Assembly (NCBI GenBank): GCA_963931155.1
Contig: OZ006978.1
Location: 1,612,001-1,676,000, forward strand
Direction of reading: 5' to 3'
DNA: 64,000 nt
Source: CALXVA01 sp944392465
GTDB taxonomy: Bacteria; Bacillota; Clostridia; TANB77; CAG-508
In this document: positions 1-8,003 of the stretch, one piece after another
Position numbering within the stretch: the first letter of the stretch is position 1
How the letters are laid out: the number at the start of each line of letters is the position of its first letter
Translations under genes and position numbers: made by a program
The notes under the pieces: generated by a model
The model's database searches: none
What the model was told of the DNA's origin: nothing
Seen by the model: only the letters and a program-made list of their open reading frames with translations

Positions 1-2
1 AA

Positions 3-71
3 TGAAAAAAATCAAATTAGTAGCAGAAGGAGAGCATTGGAGCAGATTAAAATATAACAAATTTACATAAT
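3..71 (+). CDS. C-terminal end of a gene that begins before the window
   Basis: An open frame enters from the left edge and ends at a TAA at 69-71. The visible part reads MKKIKLVAEG and continues to LKYNKFT. The ATG at position 3 has no visible ribosome site because the window starts there, so this is most simply the last residues of a longer protein. The family cannot be named from so short a tail. The next gene's promoter overlaps its stop codon. Confidence 0.45.
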
Positions 72-90
72 GCCTAAAATATGCTATAAT
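62..90 (+). promoter_or_regulatory. Sigma-A-like promoter for the radical SAM-like gene
   Basis: TTTACA at 62-67 and TATAAT at 85-90 are separated by exactly 17 bases, and TGC directly before the -10 box makes an extended -10. It overlaps the stop codon of the preceding frame and lies about 40 bases upstream of the start at 132. It matches the AT-rich host's promoter style even though the gene it drives has a different composition. Confidence 0.75.
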
Positions 91-131
91 ATAAGTTGTA
101 CCGTAACCTGTTTTAAGGAGGGACATTGACT

Positions 132-1094
132 ATGTCGAACGATTTTCGGAGAATTAATCGGTATCCAGACGGAAGAGTGGAGCAGAAACATCTCTATGTA
201 ACATACGATGCCTACTGCCAGTGCAATTGCCAGTGTTGCCGAAACAAGTGCTTCAATGAAGAGGCAATGCAGGGCAAGCGTTATCTGCTAGATGAAGCAC
301 TTTTGCAGAATTTCGGTCAGTTCAGGCATATCGTTTTCGGAGGAGGTGAGCCTCTTTACAAGATTGGCAAGATTGTTGACTTGCTAAAAAAGATTCATTT
401 CGAAAACATTATGGAGCCATCGAAAGGTCCTGGGGATGACAGTAATGTCACATATTTTGGGATTGCAACTAATGGTCTGAGAAGCATCTTCCTAGAGGAG
501 ATTAACTATCACTGCATCATTTGCAGGATGTTCCAGACTATTATTCTGTCTCGTTATCACTTTGATGATGAGATAAACCGGAGCATATTCCACCCGAGAA
601 ATGGGACAGAACTCTTGACCTCAGATGACTTAAAAGGCTTATGCCAATCCATCAGGCAGGACAAGCTTCAGCTCTCGTGCCTCTGTCAGAAAGGTGGAAT
701 CAACACCATAGAAGGTGTGATTGAATACATCAAATGGGCAGAAAGTCTTGGGATAGCAAACGTTCTGTTTAGCAACTTCCAGGATGAAGTAACACCTGAT
801 ACGGCACGGGTTAACTTGAGCTCTGCACCTGACCTGTTGGATAAGGCGATGCAAGAACTTCGGCAAGGAGGATTCGTTGGTGATGACACGATTATCTTTA
901 GTGCTGGTTACAAACTCACTACCTTCCATGGTAGTATCAATTCTTCGAGAGAGATGAAAGTCTCGTTCAGGGAATTCATCCCTGAGGATCAACTCCGAGA
1001 AGAGTGGAAACATGCACGAAGGAGGACCTATAACTTCTCTGCAATGCCTAATGGTGATATGTTCGCTGACTGGGCTTGTGGCGAAAAGGTTTAA
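132..1094 (+). CDS. Radical SAM-like protein, atypical composition
   Basis: A 320-residue protein. The cysteine-rich stretch at residues 29-40 contains a CX3CX2C arrangement (C29, C33, C36), the usual iron-sulfur ligand pattern of radical SAM enzymes, and further cysteines lie between. GGGEP at 70-74 matches the SAM-binding GGE motif, and TNG follows in a later strand. The C-terminal NGDMFADWACG resembles the end of SPASM or twitch domains. The substrate is unknown. I start at ATG 132, with AAGGAGGG at 115-122 nine bases upstream, rather than the TTG at 126. Codon usage is clearly GC-richer than the neighbours and includes five in-frame CGG codons (147, 159, 579, 807, 861), a codon absent from normal genes of this window. 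It is monocistronic with its own promoter and terminator, so it was probably acquired horizontally. Confidence 0.7.
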   Translation: MSNDFRRINRYPDGRVEQKHLYVTYDAYCQCNCQCCRNKCFNEEAMQGKRYLLDEALLQNFGQFRHIVFGGGEPLYKIGKIVDLLKKIHFENIMEPSKGPGDDSNVTYFGIATNGLRSIFLEEINYHCIICRMFQTIILSRYHFDDEINRSIFHPRNGTELLTSDDLKGLCQSIRQDKLQLSCLCQKGGINTIEGVIEYIKWAESLGIANVLFSNFQDEVTPDTARVNLSSAPDLLDKAMQELRQGGFVGDDTIIFSAGYKLTTFHGSINSSREMKVSFREFIPEDQLREEWKHARRRTYNFSAMPNGDMFADWACGEKV

Positions 1095-1129
1095 AAACTC
1101 CTAAAACATTCCACACAGTGTACTGTAAG

Positions 1130-1164
1130 CTCCTAGGGTCGTTTTATCGACCCTAGGAGTTTTT
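1130..1164 (+). terminator. Strong intrinsic terminator after the radical SAM-like gene
   Basis: A perfect 12-bp stem (1130-1141 with 1148-1159) and a six-base loop are followed by five T residues. The right arm can also pair with a second copy of its complement at 1090-1103, so an alternative fold exists. Confidence 0.9.
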
Positions 1165-1275
1165 AAAATGAAAAAATTATTAATTACTATTTAAATATTA
1201 ATAAAATGCTTTCTTTTATTTTTAACATATGGTAATATATAGAAGAAATTAAATAAAAATTGAAAGGAGCTAATA

Positions 1276-2166
1276 ATGGGGCTAAAATTAGAGAATGTTT
1301 CAAAAAAGTTTATAGGAAAACAAGCAGTTGATGGCATTTCTTTTGAAGTGAATGAGCCGGGAGTTTTTGGGTTACTTGGAACAAATGGAGCAGGAAAAAC
1401 TACAACAATAAGAATGTTACTAGGAATAATAAAAAAAGACTCTGGAGAGATTACTTGGAATAATAAACAGGTTGAGAGAAAAAATGTCAACTTTGGTTAT
1501 TTGCCAGAAGAAAGAGGTGTTTATCCTAAAACAAAAATACAAGACCAATTATTGTATTTTGCAAATTTAAAGGGTATGAATAAACATGATGCAATAAAAG
1601 AAATAGTAAAATGGTCTAAAGTATTAAAAGTAGATGAATATCTACCAATGCCAGCAGAGAAATTATCAAAAGGTAATCAGCAAAAAATTCAATTTATGAC
1701 AGCTATTATTCATAATCCAGAATTAATAGTACTTGATGAACCTTTTAGTGGTCTAGATCCTGTAAATACAGAAATTTTAAAAAATGTAATTATTGAGTTA
1801 GTAAATCAAGGTAAATATATAATTATGTCGAGCCATCAAATGGCTTCAATCGAAGAATTTTGTAAAGATATTTTAATTTTAAATAAAGGAAAAACCGTTT
1901 TAAAAGGAAATCTTAAGGAAATTAAAGAGGGCTATAAAGCTAATAGATTAGAAATAATAACTGATAAAAATATAGATAATTATATTAAAGAATATAAAAT
2001 GAATATTGAATTTTCAAAAAATAATGAATATTCAATAAAAATAGATTCTGAGGATGATGCTCACCAATTATTACAAGCTTTAATTAAAAATAAAATATTG
2101 GTTAACAAGTTTGAAATAAAAAAACCTAGCTTAAATGATATTTTTATAGAAAAGGTGGGTGAATAG
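1276..2166 (+). CDS. ABC transporter ATP-binding protein, NatA type
   Basis: A 296-residue cytoplasmic ATPase subunit. Walker A GTNGAGKT is at residues 35-42, the signature LSKGNQQ at about 130-136, Walker B LIVLDEP at about 150-156, and an SSHQM switch histidine follows. The signature has SKGN instead of the classic SGGQ, common in NatA/CcmA-type exporters. The C-terminal 80 residues form the small regulatory extension seen in this group. GAAAGGAG lies six bases before the ATG. The gene ends two bases before the permease gene, so the two form an operon and presumably one exporter. The substrate (sodium, a drug or a peptide) cannot be read from sequence. Confidence 0.9.
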   Translation: MGLKLENVSKKFIGKQAVDGISFEVNEPGVFGLLGTNGAGKTTTIRMLLGIIKKDSGEITWNNKQVERKNVNFGYLPEERGVYPKTKIQDQLLYFANLKGMNKHDAIKEIVKWSKVLKVDEYLPMPAEKLSKGNQQKIQFMTAIIHNPELIVLDEPFSGLDPVNTEILKNVIIELVNQGKYIIMSSHQMASIEEFCKDILILNKGKTVLKGNLKEIKEGYKANRLEIITDKNIDNYIKEYKMNIEFSKNNEYSIKIDSEDDAHQLLQALIKNKILVNKFEIKKPSLNDIFIEKVGE

Positions 2167-2168
2167 TA

Positions 2169-3410
2169 ATGAAAGATTTAAAAACAGTAATGGCTTTTAC
2201 AATTAAAGATATGATAAAGAGAAAATCTTTTGTTGTATCTACGATAATAATTATTTTAATAATCATAATAGGATTAAATATTCCAAATATAATAAAACTT
2301 TTCTCAGATGATTCTTCTAGTAGTGGCAATACCAGATTATTAGTTGTTGATAGTACAAACTTATTTGAAAATAAATTAAATGAACTTACTAATATGAATT
2401 TGGGATATGAAGTAAATTCTACAGAGCAAAATTTAGGATATGATGATATTAAAGCAAAAATCGAAAATGATGAAATCGATGAGGCAATTTTAGTTGAAAA
2501 AAACAATAAAAATTATAAATTAAGATATATAGTAAAAGATATGACTATGGTAAATAGTATGCCAAAAGAATTAATAGATGCAATTAATACTGTTTATACA
2601 AATTTGCAGATATCAAAACTTGATTTAACTGATGAGCAAATGCAAAGTTTAACACCTAAATTTGAATATAGTATTGAACAAACAGAGGAACAAAAAGTAA
2701 ATGGAAATATTTTTGCAATGCTTATGCTTTCAATTGTACTGTTTTATGCAATATATTTTTGTGCATATCAGGTATCAAGTTCTATTACAACAGAGAAAAC
2801 TTCTAAAATCATGGAAACGCTAGTAACATCAACATCTCCAAGAACTATAGTATTAGGTAAAACTATAGGCATAGGAATTGTAGGGTTATTACAAGTATGC
2901 TTATTTGTTATAGTTGCACTAGTATCAGCAAAAGTATGCTTAGAACCAGAAATATTAGATTCATTATTAGATATGTCGATGATGACACCATATTTAGCAA
3001 TAATAACAATTGTATATTTTGTTTTGGGTTATAGTACCTATGCACTTTTATATGCACTTACAGGTTCAACAGTTGGAAAACCAGAAGATATACAATCAGC
3101 TAATACACCAGTCGCGATATTAGCTGTAATAGGATTTTATTTATCTTATTTTACAATGATGAATCCAACAAGTGATTTAAATTTATTTGCATCAATATTC
3201 CCTATATCGTCACCATTCTGTATGCCATTTAGAGTAATGATGGGAATAGCAAATGGTGGAGAGGTAGCTTTATCACTAGCTATTTTAATAGTAACAATAT
3301 TAATAATAGCCAAAGTAGCAATAAAAATTTATTCAAACGCTATATTAAATTATGGAACAAAAATGTCATTAAAAGATATGATTAAAATATATAAAGATAA
3401 AAACAATTAA
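2169..3410 (+). CDS. ABC-2 type permease, NatB type
   Basis: A 413-residue membrane partner of the preceding ATPase. It has one transmembrane segment near residues 17-40, then an extracytoplasmic domain of about 150 residues, then a bundle of about five C-terminal membrane helices. The cytoplasmic stretch with EKTSKIMETLVTS followed by a GKTIG helix start is typical of NatB/ABC-2 exporters. It begins two bases after the ATPase stop, indicating translational coupling. A short basic C-terminal tail ends in KDKNN. It is likely co-transcribed with the hydrolase gene that starts 38 bases later. Confidence 0.88.
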   Translation: MKDLKTVMAFTIKDMIKRKSFVVSTIIIILIIIIGLNIPNIIKLFSDDSSSSGNTRLLVVDSTNLFENKLNELTNMNLGYEVNSTEQNLGYDDIKAKIENDEIDEAILVEKNNKNYKLRYIVKDMTMVNSMPKELIDAINTVYTNLQISKLDLTDEQMQSLTPKFEYSIEQTEEQKVNGNIFAMLMLSIVLFYAIYFCAYQVSSSITTEKTSKIMETLVTSTSPRTIVLGKTIGIGIVGLLQVCLFVIVALVSAKVCLEPEILDSLLDMSMMTPYLAIITIVYFVLGYSTYALLYALTGSTVGKPEDIQSANTPVAILAVIGFYLSYFTMMNPTSDLNLFASIFPISSPFCMPFRVMMGIANGGEVALSLAILIVTILIIAKVAIKIYSNAILNYGTKMSLKDMIKIYKDKNN

Positions 3411-3448
3411 GATGACATAAAAAACTGAAGAAAGGATTGATATGGGGT

Positions 3449-4102
3449 ATGAATATTAATGTAAATGGTGTGAATTTATATTATGAAGTCTATGGAGAAG
3501 GAAAACCAATAATATTACTACATGGAAATAGCGAAACACACGAAATATTTGATAAACTAATAGATAAATTAAAAGAGAATTATAAAGTATATGCAATAGA
3601 TAGTAGATGCCATGGTAAGAGCGAGGATACTTTAGTAATTTCATATAAATTGATGAGGGATGATATAATAGAATTTATTGAAAAATTAGAAATAAATAAG
3701 CCAATTCTATATGGTTTTAGTGATGGTGGAATTGTAGGATTATTAATTGCTATAGAGGAGCCAAACTTATTATCTAAATTAATAGTTAGTGGAGCAAACA
3801 TAAATCCAAAAGGAGTAAAAGACTATATATATGTTTTGGCTAAACTTTACTGCATATTTAAAAAGGATAAATTAATAAAAATGATGCTAAAAGAACCTGA
3901 TATAAAACTTGAAGAATTAAATAAAATTAAAACCCCAACAGTTGTATTAGCTGGAAGAAAAGATTTAATAAAACAAAAGCATACAAAACTAATAGCAGAT
4001 AATATACCAAATTGTACGTTAGAAATAATAGAGAAAGAAAACCACGGAAGTTATATAGTACACTCAGAAAAAATATATGAAATATTAAAAAAATATATTT
4101 AA
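3449..4102 (+). CDS. Alpha/beta hydrolase
   Basis: A 217-residue soluble hydrolase. The oxyanion-side motif LLHGNSETHE is near residue 25. The nucleophile elbow is GFSDGG, with the serine after F. The acid is likely the Asp in AGRKDL, and the catalytic His sits in ENHGSY near the end, giving a full Ser-Asp-His triad. The cap between strand 6 and the acid is short. I choose ATG 3449: AGAAAGGA lies 12 bases upstream, whereas a TTG at 3437 directly abuts that ribosome site. It follows the NatAB-like pair and may be in the same transcript. The substrate is unknown. Confidence 0.85.
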   Translation: MNINVNGVNLYYEVYGEGKPIILLHGNSETHEIFDKLIDKLKENYKVYAIDSRCHGKSEDTLVISYKLMRDDIIEFIEKLEINKPILYGFSDGGIVGLLIAIEEPNLLSKLIVSGANINPKGVKDYIYVLAKLYCIFKKDKLIKMMLKEPDIKLEELNKIKTPTVVLAGRKDLIKQKHTKLIADNIPNCTLEIIEKENHGSYIVHSEKIYEILKKYI

Positions 4103-4136
4103 ATTTTATATGAATGAATTATATGAGGAGAAATAA

Positions 4137-4394
4137 ATGAATAGATTAATAGACATGTTATTAGATTTAATATTAGCTGGAAGTACGGAACTTATGCCAA
4201 ACAAAACATATTCAAAATGGTTTAGACTTATAGTAATTCTAGCTCTAATAGTAATAATGGTAGGTATTATTGTGGCAGGTGTAGTAACTTTACAATCCAC
4301 ATTACTTGGTGGATTTATAATAATTGTTATAGGGATAGTTTTATTTATAAAAATAGTTAATAAAATAAGAAGACGTTTGAAAAGTAAAAAATAA
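4137..4394 (+). CDS. Small two-helix membrane protein, unknown
   Basis: An 85-residue protein with a short polar N-terminus, two long hydrophobic segments (about residues 28-52 and 56-74) and a basic tail RRRLKSKK. The ribosome site GAGGAG lies seven bases upstream of the ATG. I do not recognise a family. The basic C-terminus suggests that both ends may face the cytoplasm. It lies between the hydrolase and the AI-2E family gene, apparently in the same direction and unit. Confidence 0.65.
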   Translation: MNRLIDMLLDLILAGSTELMPNKTYSKWFRLIVILALIVIMVGIIVAGVVTLQSTLLGGFIIIVIGIVLFIKIVNKIRRRLKSKK

Positions 4395-4397
4395 TAT

Positions 4398-4422
4398 GCC
4401 AATGGGGGTGTCCCCAATGGCA
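4398..4422. repeat. Short near-perfect palindrome between two membrane genes
   Basis: Two arms reading TGCCAATGGGG and CCCCAATGGCA pair over eleven positions with one central A-A mismatch around a four-base loop. There is no T-run, so it is not a standard terminator. Its GC content is far above the surroundings and its TGCCA/TCCCC words resemble the REP-like units at 42.8, 43.5 and 63.8 kb. Confidence 0.5.
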
Positions 4423-4448
4423 CAGATGCCATGAAAAGGAGGAAGGTA

Positions 4449-5651
4449 ATGAAATTAGATAAGGAAAATACAAAGCAAATAATGAAAATTGTTGTTGTAG
4501 CCATTCTACTCTTAGTAGCACTAATAAATATACAACCGCTATGGAATATGTTTGCTGTATTTATTGGAATTGTATCTCCATTCATATGGGGATTAGCTAT
4601 AGCGTTTATTTTAAATATTTTTATGACTTTTTATGAGAATAAAGTGTTTAAAAATGGAAATGCAAGAGGTAATACAAGTAAAGTTAATAAAGTAAAAGAA
4701 AGTAAAAGAAATGCTAAAAATAAAAAGAAGAAGGGTGCAAAAAGAACTTTTTCTATACTATTATCAATTTTAACAATTATTGCAGTTATAGCAATTATTA
4801 TGGTATTAATAATTCCTCAATTTATTGATGTAATAAGCAATTTAATTAAAAATATCCCAAGTTATTTAGAAAATTTAAAGAATTTTGGTATTAGTATTAC
4901 AGAACAATATCCACAAATAAATAGTTATATTCAAAATATTCATATTGATACTGTAGCACTAAGAGATGGAATAATGAATATTTCGAAAGATGTTTTAAGT
5001 GTAACAATAAATCAGGTATCTAGTTTGATTAGCAATATAGTTAATTTCTTTATAGCAATAGTGTTTGCAGTTTATATTTTAGCCAACAAAGAAGAATTAA
5101 AAATACAAGCAAAAAAATTTATTTATGCTAGGCTTAATAAAGAAAATGCTGATTATGTATTAAAAGTTAGCAGACTTGCACGAGACTGTTTTAGAAACTT
5201 TTTGACAGGGCAAGCAAAAGAAGCAGTTATATTGGGAGTTTTATGTGCAGTTGGAATGTTAATATTACAAATACCATATGCAGGACCAATTGGAGCATTA
5301 ACTGCACTAACAGCTTTTATACCAATCGTTGGAGCTTTTATTGGGGGCTTCATTGGAGCTATATTAATAGTTGCTGTAGATCCAATTAAAGCAATAATAT
5401 TTATAGTTTTTATAATTGTACTTCAACAAATAGAAGGAAATTTAATATATCCACATATTGTAGGAAAGAATATTGGTTTACCAAGTATGTGGGTATTAGT
5501 TGCAATTACAATAGGTGGTAGCTTGTTTGGAATAATTGGAATGATAGTAGGTCTTCCTATCCTTTCTGTAATATATGCAATATTAATGGAAAACACGAAT
5601 AAGAAATTAGAAGAAAAACAGCTAATTCAAAAATTTGTAACAGAAGATTAG
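4449..5651 (+). CDS. AI-2E family permease (UPF0118)
   Basis: A 400-residue polytopic membrane protein. Two N-terminal helices are followed by an unusually lysine-rich cytoplasmic insert (about residues 60-100), another helix, a long amphipathic region with the FIDVISNLIKNIPSYLENL style typical of this family, and a C-terminal set of helices with a GPIGALTAFIPIVGAFIGG segment diagnostic for AI-2E/PerM proteins. Members export small molecules or act as ion exchangers; the substrate here is unknown. An upstream ATG at 4431 overlaps the ribosome site AAAAGGAGGAAG, so I choose ATG 4449. Confidence 0.88.
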   Translation: MKLDKENTKQIMKIVVVAILLLVALINIQPLWNMFAVFIGIVSPFIWGLAIAFILNIFMTFYENKVFKNGNARGNTSKVNKVKESKRNAKNKKKKGAKRTFSILLSILTIIAVIAIIMVLIIPQFIDVISNLIKNIPSYLENLKNFGISITEQYPQINSYIQNIHIDTVALRDGIMNISKDVLSVTINQVSSLISNIVNFFIAIVFAVYILANKEELKIQAKKFIYARLNKENADYVLKVSRLARDCFRNFLTGQAKEAVILGVLCAVGMLILQIPYAGPIGALTALTAFIPIVGAFIGGFIGAILIVAVDPIKAIIFIVFIIVLQQIEGNLIYPHIVGKNIGLPSMWVLVAITIGGSLFGIIGMIVGLPILSVIYAILMENTNKKLEEKQLIQKFVTED

Positions 5652-5815
5652 CTTAAAAAATATGTTTTAAATTAAGAAAATATTAATTTGATGATACATT
5701 AAAATATCTATAAATTTACACATAATGGACATAAAAGTAGTGTATAAATATATACGAAGGGAGTTGATTAGCCATAGGAGATTTAGTAGTTAAAGAATAT
5801 AAACTGCAAGAAGAT

Positions 5816-6499
5816 ATGGAATATAAGAGACTTACACTTGTGTATACAGCAGCACTAAAACAATTAGAAACAAAAATTGATACAATAAAAGAAGAATTTA
5901 AAACATTACATAAATATAATCCAATAGAACATGTAAGTAGCAGAATAAAAAGTAAACAGAGTATAAGTAATAAACTTAAGAAAAAAGGATTAGAACAAAC
6001 GCATGAAAATATAGTAAAATCAATTAATGATATTGCTGGAATACGTGTAATATGTTCTTTTATACCAGACATTTTTAAAATAGCTGATATGATAGAGAAT
6101 ATGCAAGGTGTTACAGTTTTAAAAAAGAAGGATTATGTTACAAATCCTAAGCCTAATGGGTATTCGAGTTATCATTTAATAGTTTCTGTCCCTGTAAGTC
6201 TATCTATAGGAACAATTGATGTAAAAGTAGAGATACAAATAAGAACAATGGCGATGGATTTTTGGGCAAGTTTGGAGCATAAAATAAATTATAAATATGA
6301 TAAACAAATGCCTAAAGCAGTGAAAAAAGAGTTAAGAGATTGTGCGAAAATGGCACAAAAGCTTGATAAAAGAATGTCTCATTTGGGAAGAAATTTAATG
6401 GAAGAGGAAAAGCAAATAGTAAGAGAAATTACAACAGAATACACTACTGTATATACAGCTTCAACTACTGCTTTGCTTAGTGAAAATGCAAGCTTGTAA
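5816..6499 (+). CDS. Small alarmone synthetase (RelQ-like GTP pyrophosphokinase)
   Basis: A cytoplasmic enzyme predicted to transfer pyrophosphate from ATP to GDP or GTP to make (p)ppGpp. The 227-residue frame carries the RelA/SpoT synthetase core: SRIKSKQSISNKL, DIAGIRVIC, KPNGYSSYHLIV, VEIQIRTMAMDFWASLEHKINYKY. It lacks hydrolase and ACT/TGS domains, matching the short RelQ/YjbM class. The start is uncertain. ATG 5816 aligns well with the family but has almost no ribosome site. A strong GAAGGGAG (5756-5763) instead sits ten bases before an in-frame ATA at 5774 that would add fourteen residues. A terminator follows directly. Confidence 0.9.
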   Translation: MEYKRLTLVYTAALKQLETKIDTIKEEFKTLHKYNPIEHVSSRIKSKQSISNKLKKKGLEQTHENIVKSINDIAGIRVICSFIPDIFKIADMIENMQGVTVLKKKDYVTNPKPNGYSSYHLIVSVPVSLSIGTIDVKVEIQIRTMAMDFWASLEHKINYKYDKQMPKAVKKELRDCAKMAQKLDKRMSHLGRNLMEEEKQIVREITTEYTTVYTASTTALLSENASL

Positions 6500-6500
6500 G

Positions 6501-6530
6501 AAAAGATAGATGCAAGACATCTATCTTTTT
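6501..6530 (+). terminator. Terminator after the alarmone synthetase gene
   Basis: AAAAGATAGATG and CATCTATCTTTT pair perfectly around a CAAGA loop and are followed by T residues, two bases after the stop codon. Confidence 0.9.
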
Positions 6531-6565
6531 ATGTAATAGGTAATTTCAATAGAAAGGAAATAACT

Positions 6566-7228
6566 ATGAAAAATTTAATTATAGATTCTAGAATACGAGA
6601 TGTTGAATATGAGTATTTATCAAATTATTTTAATATTATAAAACTTCCTTTATCAGAAGATGTATATGAAGAAATATCTGGTCATAGTGATATATTTTAT
6701 GCTAAAATACACAACAAAATTATTTGTGCTCCCAATGCAAAATATATTGATCCAAGTTTTATAATAGGCAATAAAACTGTGAAAAAAGATTACCCAAATG
6801 ATGTACCCTATAACGTGTGCGAAATTGATAGCAAAATAATAGGAAGCAGGTATACAGATAAAAGTATTAAGCCAGATGTGATGGTAAAACAAGGATATGT
6901 TAAATGTTCTATAGCTAAAATTAATGATAATTGTTGCATAACAACTGATAAGAAGATATCAAATGCCTTAGCTGAGAATAATATAGAAAACTTATATATA
7001 CAAGAAAACAATATAAGGCTTCTTAAAAGAAATGGAAGTTTATCATATATGAGAGGCTTTATTGGTGGTGCTAGTATTTCTTTTGATAATAAATTTATTT
7101 TATTTGGAGATATAGATAAATTAGAAAATTCAAATAAGATTAAGGATTATTTAAAAGAAAATAATATAGAACTTGTGGATTTTAGCGGACTAGATGTATA
7201 TGATTATGGTGGGGGTATAATCTACTAA
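6566..7228 (+). CDS. Conserved-type clostridial protein, possibly GME-fold (DUF6873-like)
   Basis: A 220-residue soluble protein with no signal peptide. The pattern of short strands with motifs such as NKIICAPNAKY, VKQGYVKCSIAKIND and CITTDKKISNAL, and the FIGGASISFDNKFILFGDID segment, recalls the guanidino-modifying-enzyme-like fold group annotated as DUF6873. I give this from memory with moderate certainty. The C-terminus ends in YDYGGGIIY just where catalytic GME enzymes often have a cysteine, and none is present. A good AGAAAGGAA ribosome site precedes it. It is likely transcribed alone after the upstream terminator. Confidence 0.6.
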   Translation: MKNLIIDSRIRDVEYEYLSNYFNIIKLPLSEDVYEEISGHSDIFYAKIHNKIICAPNAKYIDPSFIIGNKTVKKDYPNDVPYNVCEIDSKIIGSRYTDKSIKPDVMVKQGYVKCSIAKINDNCCITTDKKISNALAENNIENLYIQENNIRLLKRNGSLSYMRGFIGGASISFDNKFILFGDIDKLENSNKIKDYLKENNIELVDFSGLDVYDYGGGIIY

Positions 7229-7302
7229 ATAAAAAGGCAGATATAAAGACTAAAATAACATAAATCATAAAAATTCATACTATATCTATAGGAGGGATTT
7301 TT

Positions 7303-7836
7303 ATGAACTGTAACAAGGATAATATATGCGAAATAATAAAAAACATATCATTATTTGCTTTAATATTTTTAATTATTGCATTAGTCATATTTATAGTTAT
7401 TGCAAACCCAGTGGATAATAAAAACATTTTAGTATCTATTGCAACAAGTGGAGATAACACGGGAGAAGGAAACATTATTGTTAATTTTGGAACAAATGAG
7501 ATTACAGTAGGTAATGCATTATCACATACGAATGGTTCAAATGAAATTATAATTAATGAAAATGGAATATATCAAATATCATATCAACTAACAGGTGTTA
7601 ACCAAGGAAATGAAAGGTTTAACTTTAATAGTGTAATACTAGTTAATGGAATTCCTTTAAATAGTACTTTAAATGAAGGTGCAGTACTTTCAGAAGATAT
7701 AATTAATAACAGATATACTCTAACTAGTACAGTTATTTTAAATCTTAGTGCAAATGATATACTTCAACTTGGAGGGTTATCTTTAGAAGATATAACATAT
7801 CCAAATGCTAGGATTGATATTGAAAAAATTTCATAA
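7303..7836 (+). CDS. Membrane-anchored protein with BclA/C1q-like jelly-roll domain
   Basis: A 177-residue protein. A single hydrophobic helix (about residues 12-38) follows a short cysteine-containing cytoplasmic end. The rest is a beta-rich domain whose pattern (FGTNEITVGNAL, INENGIYQISYQL, VNGIPLNST, LSANDILQLG) matches the C-terminal trimerising domain of BclA-like exosporium proteins and other TNF/C1q jelly-rolls. No collagen-like repeat is present, so it would be a tethered jelly-roll rather than a filament. GGAGGG is well placed before the ATG. A role on the spore or cell surface is inferred. Confidence 0.7.
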   Translation: MNCNKDNICEIIKNISLFALIFLIIALVIFIVIANPVDNKNILVSIATSGDNTGEGNIIVNFGTNEITVGNALSHTNGSNEIIINENGIYQISYQLTGVNQGNERFNFNSVILVNGIPLNSTLNEGAVLSEDIINNRYTLTSTVILNLSANDILQLGGLSLEDITYPNARIDIEKIS

Positions 7837-7841
7837 TTTTA

Positions 7842-7867
7842 AAAGCTTACAAAAATGTAAGCTCTTT
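7842..7867 (+). terminator. Terminator after the jelly-roll gene
   Basis: AGCTTAC and GTAAGCT pair around a six-base loop, with A residues on the left and five T residues on the right, just after the stop codon. Confidence 0.85.
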
Positions 7868-8003
7868 TTAATGCTATTACCTTTTGAAAACTAAAAAATG
7901 CTATTGATAAAATTGAGCATTAGATATAAAATATATATACTTTATTATAAAAGATTAATTATTACTTTTAAGCACAAGAAAACAAAGTGAAGGAAGTGAT
8001 TGA

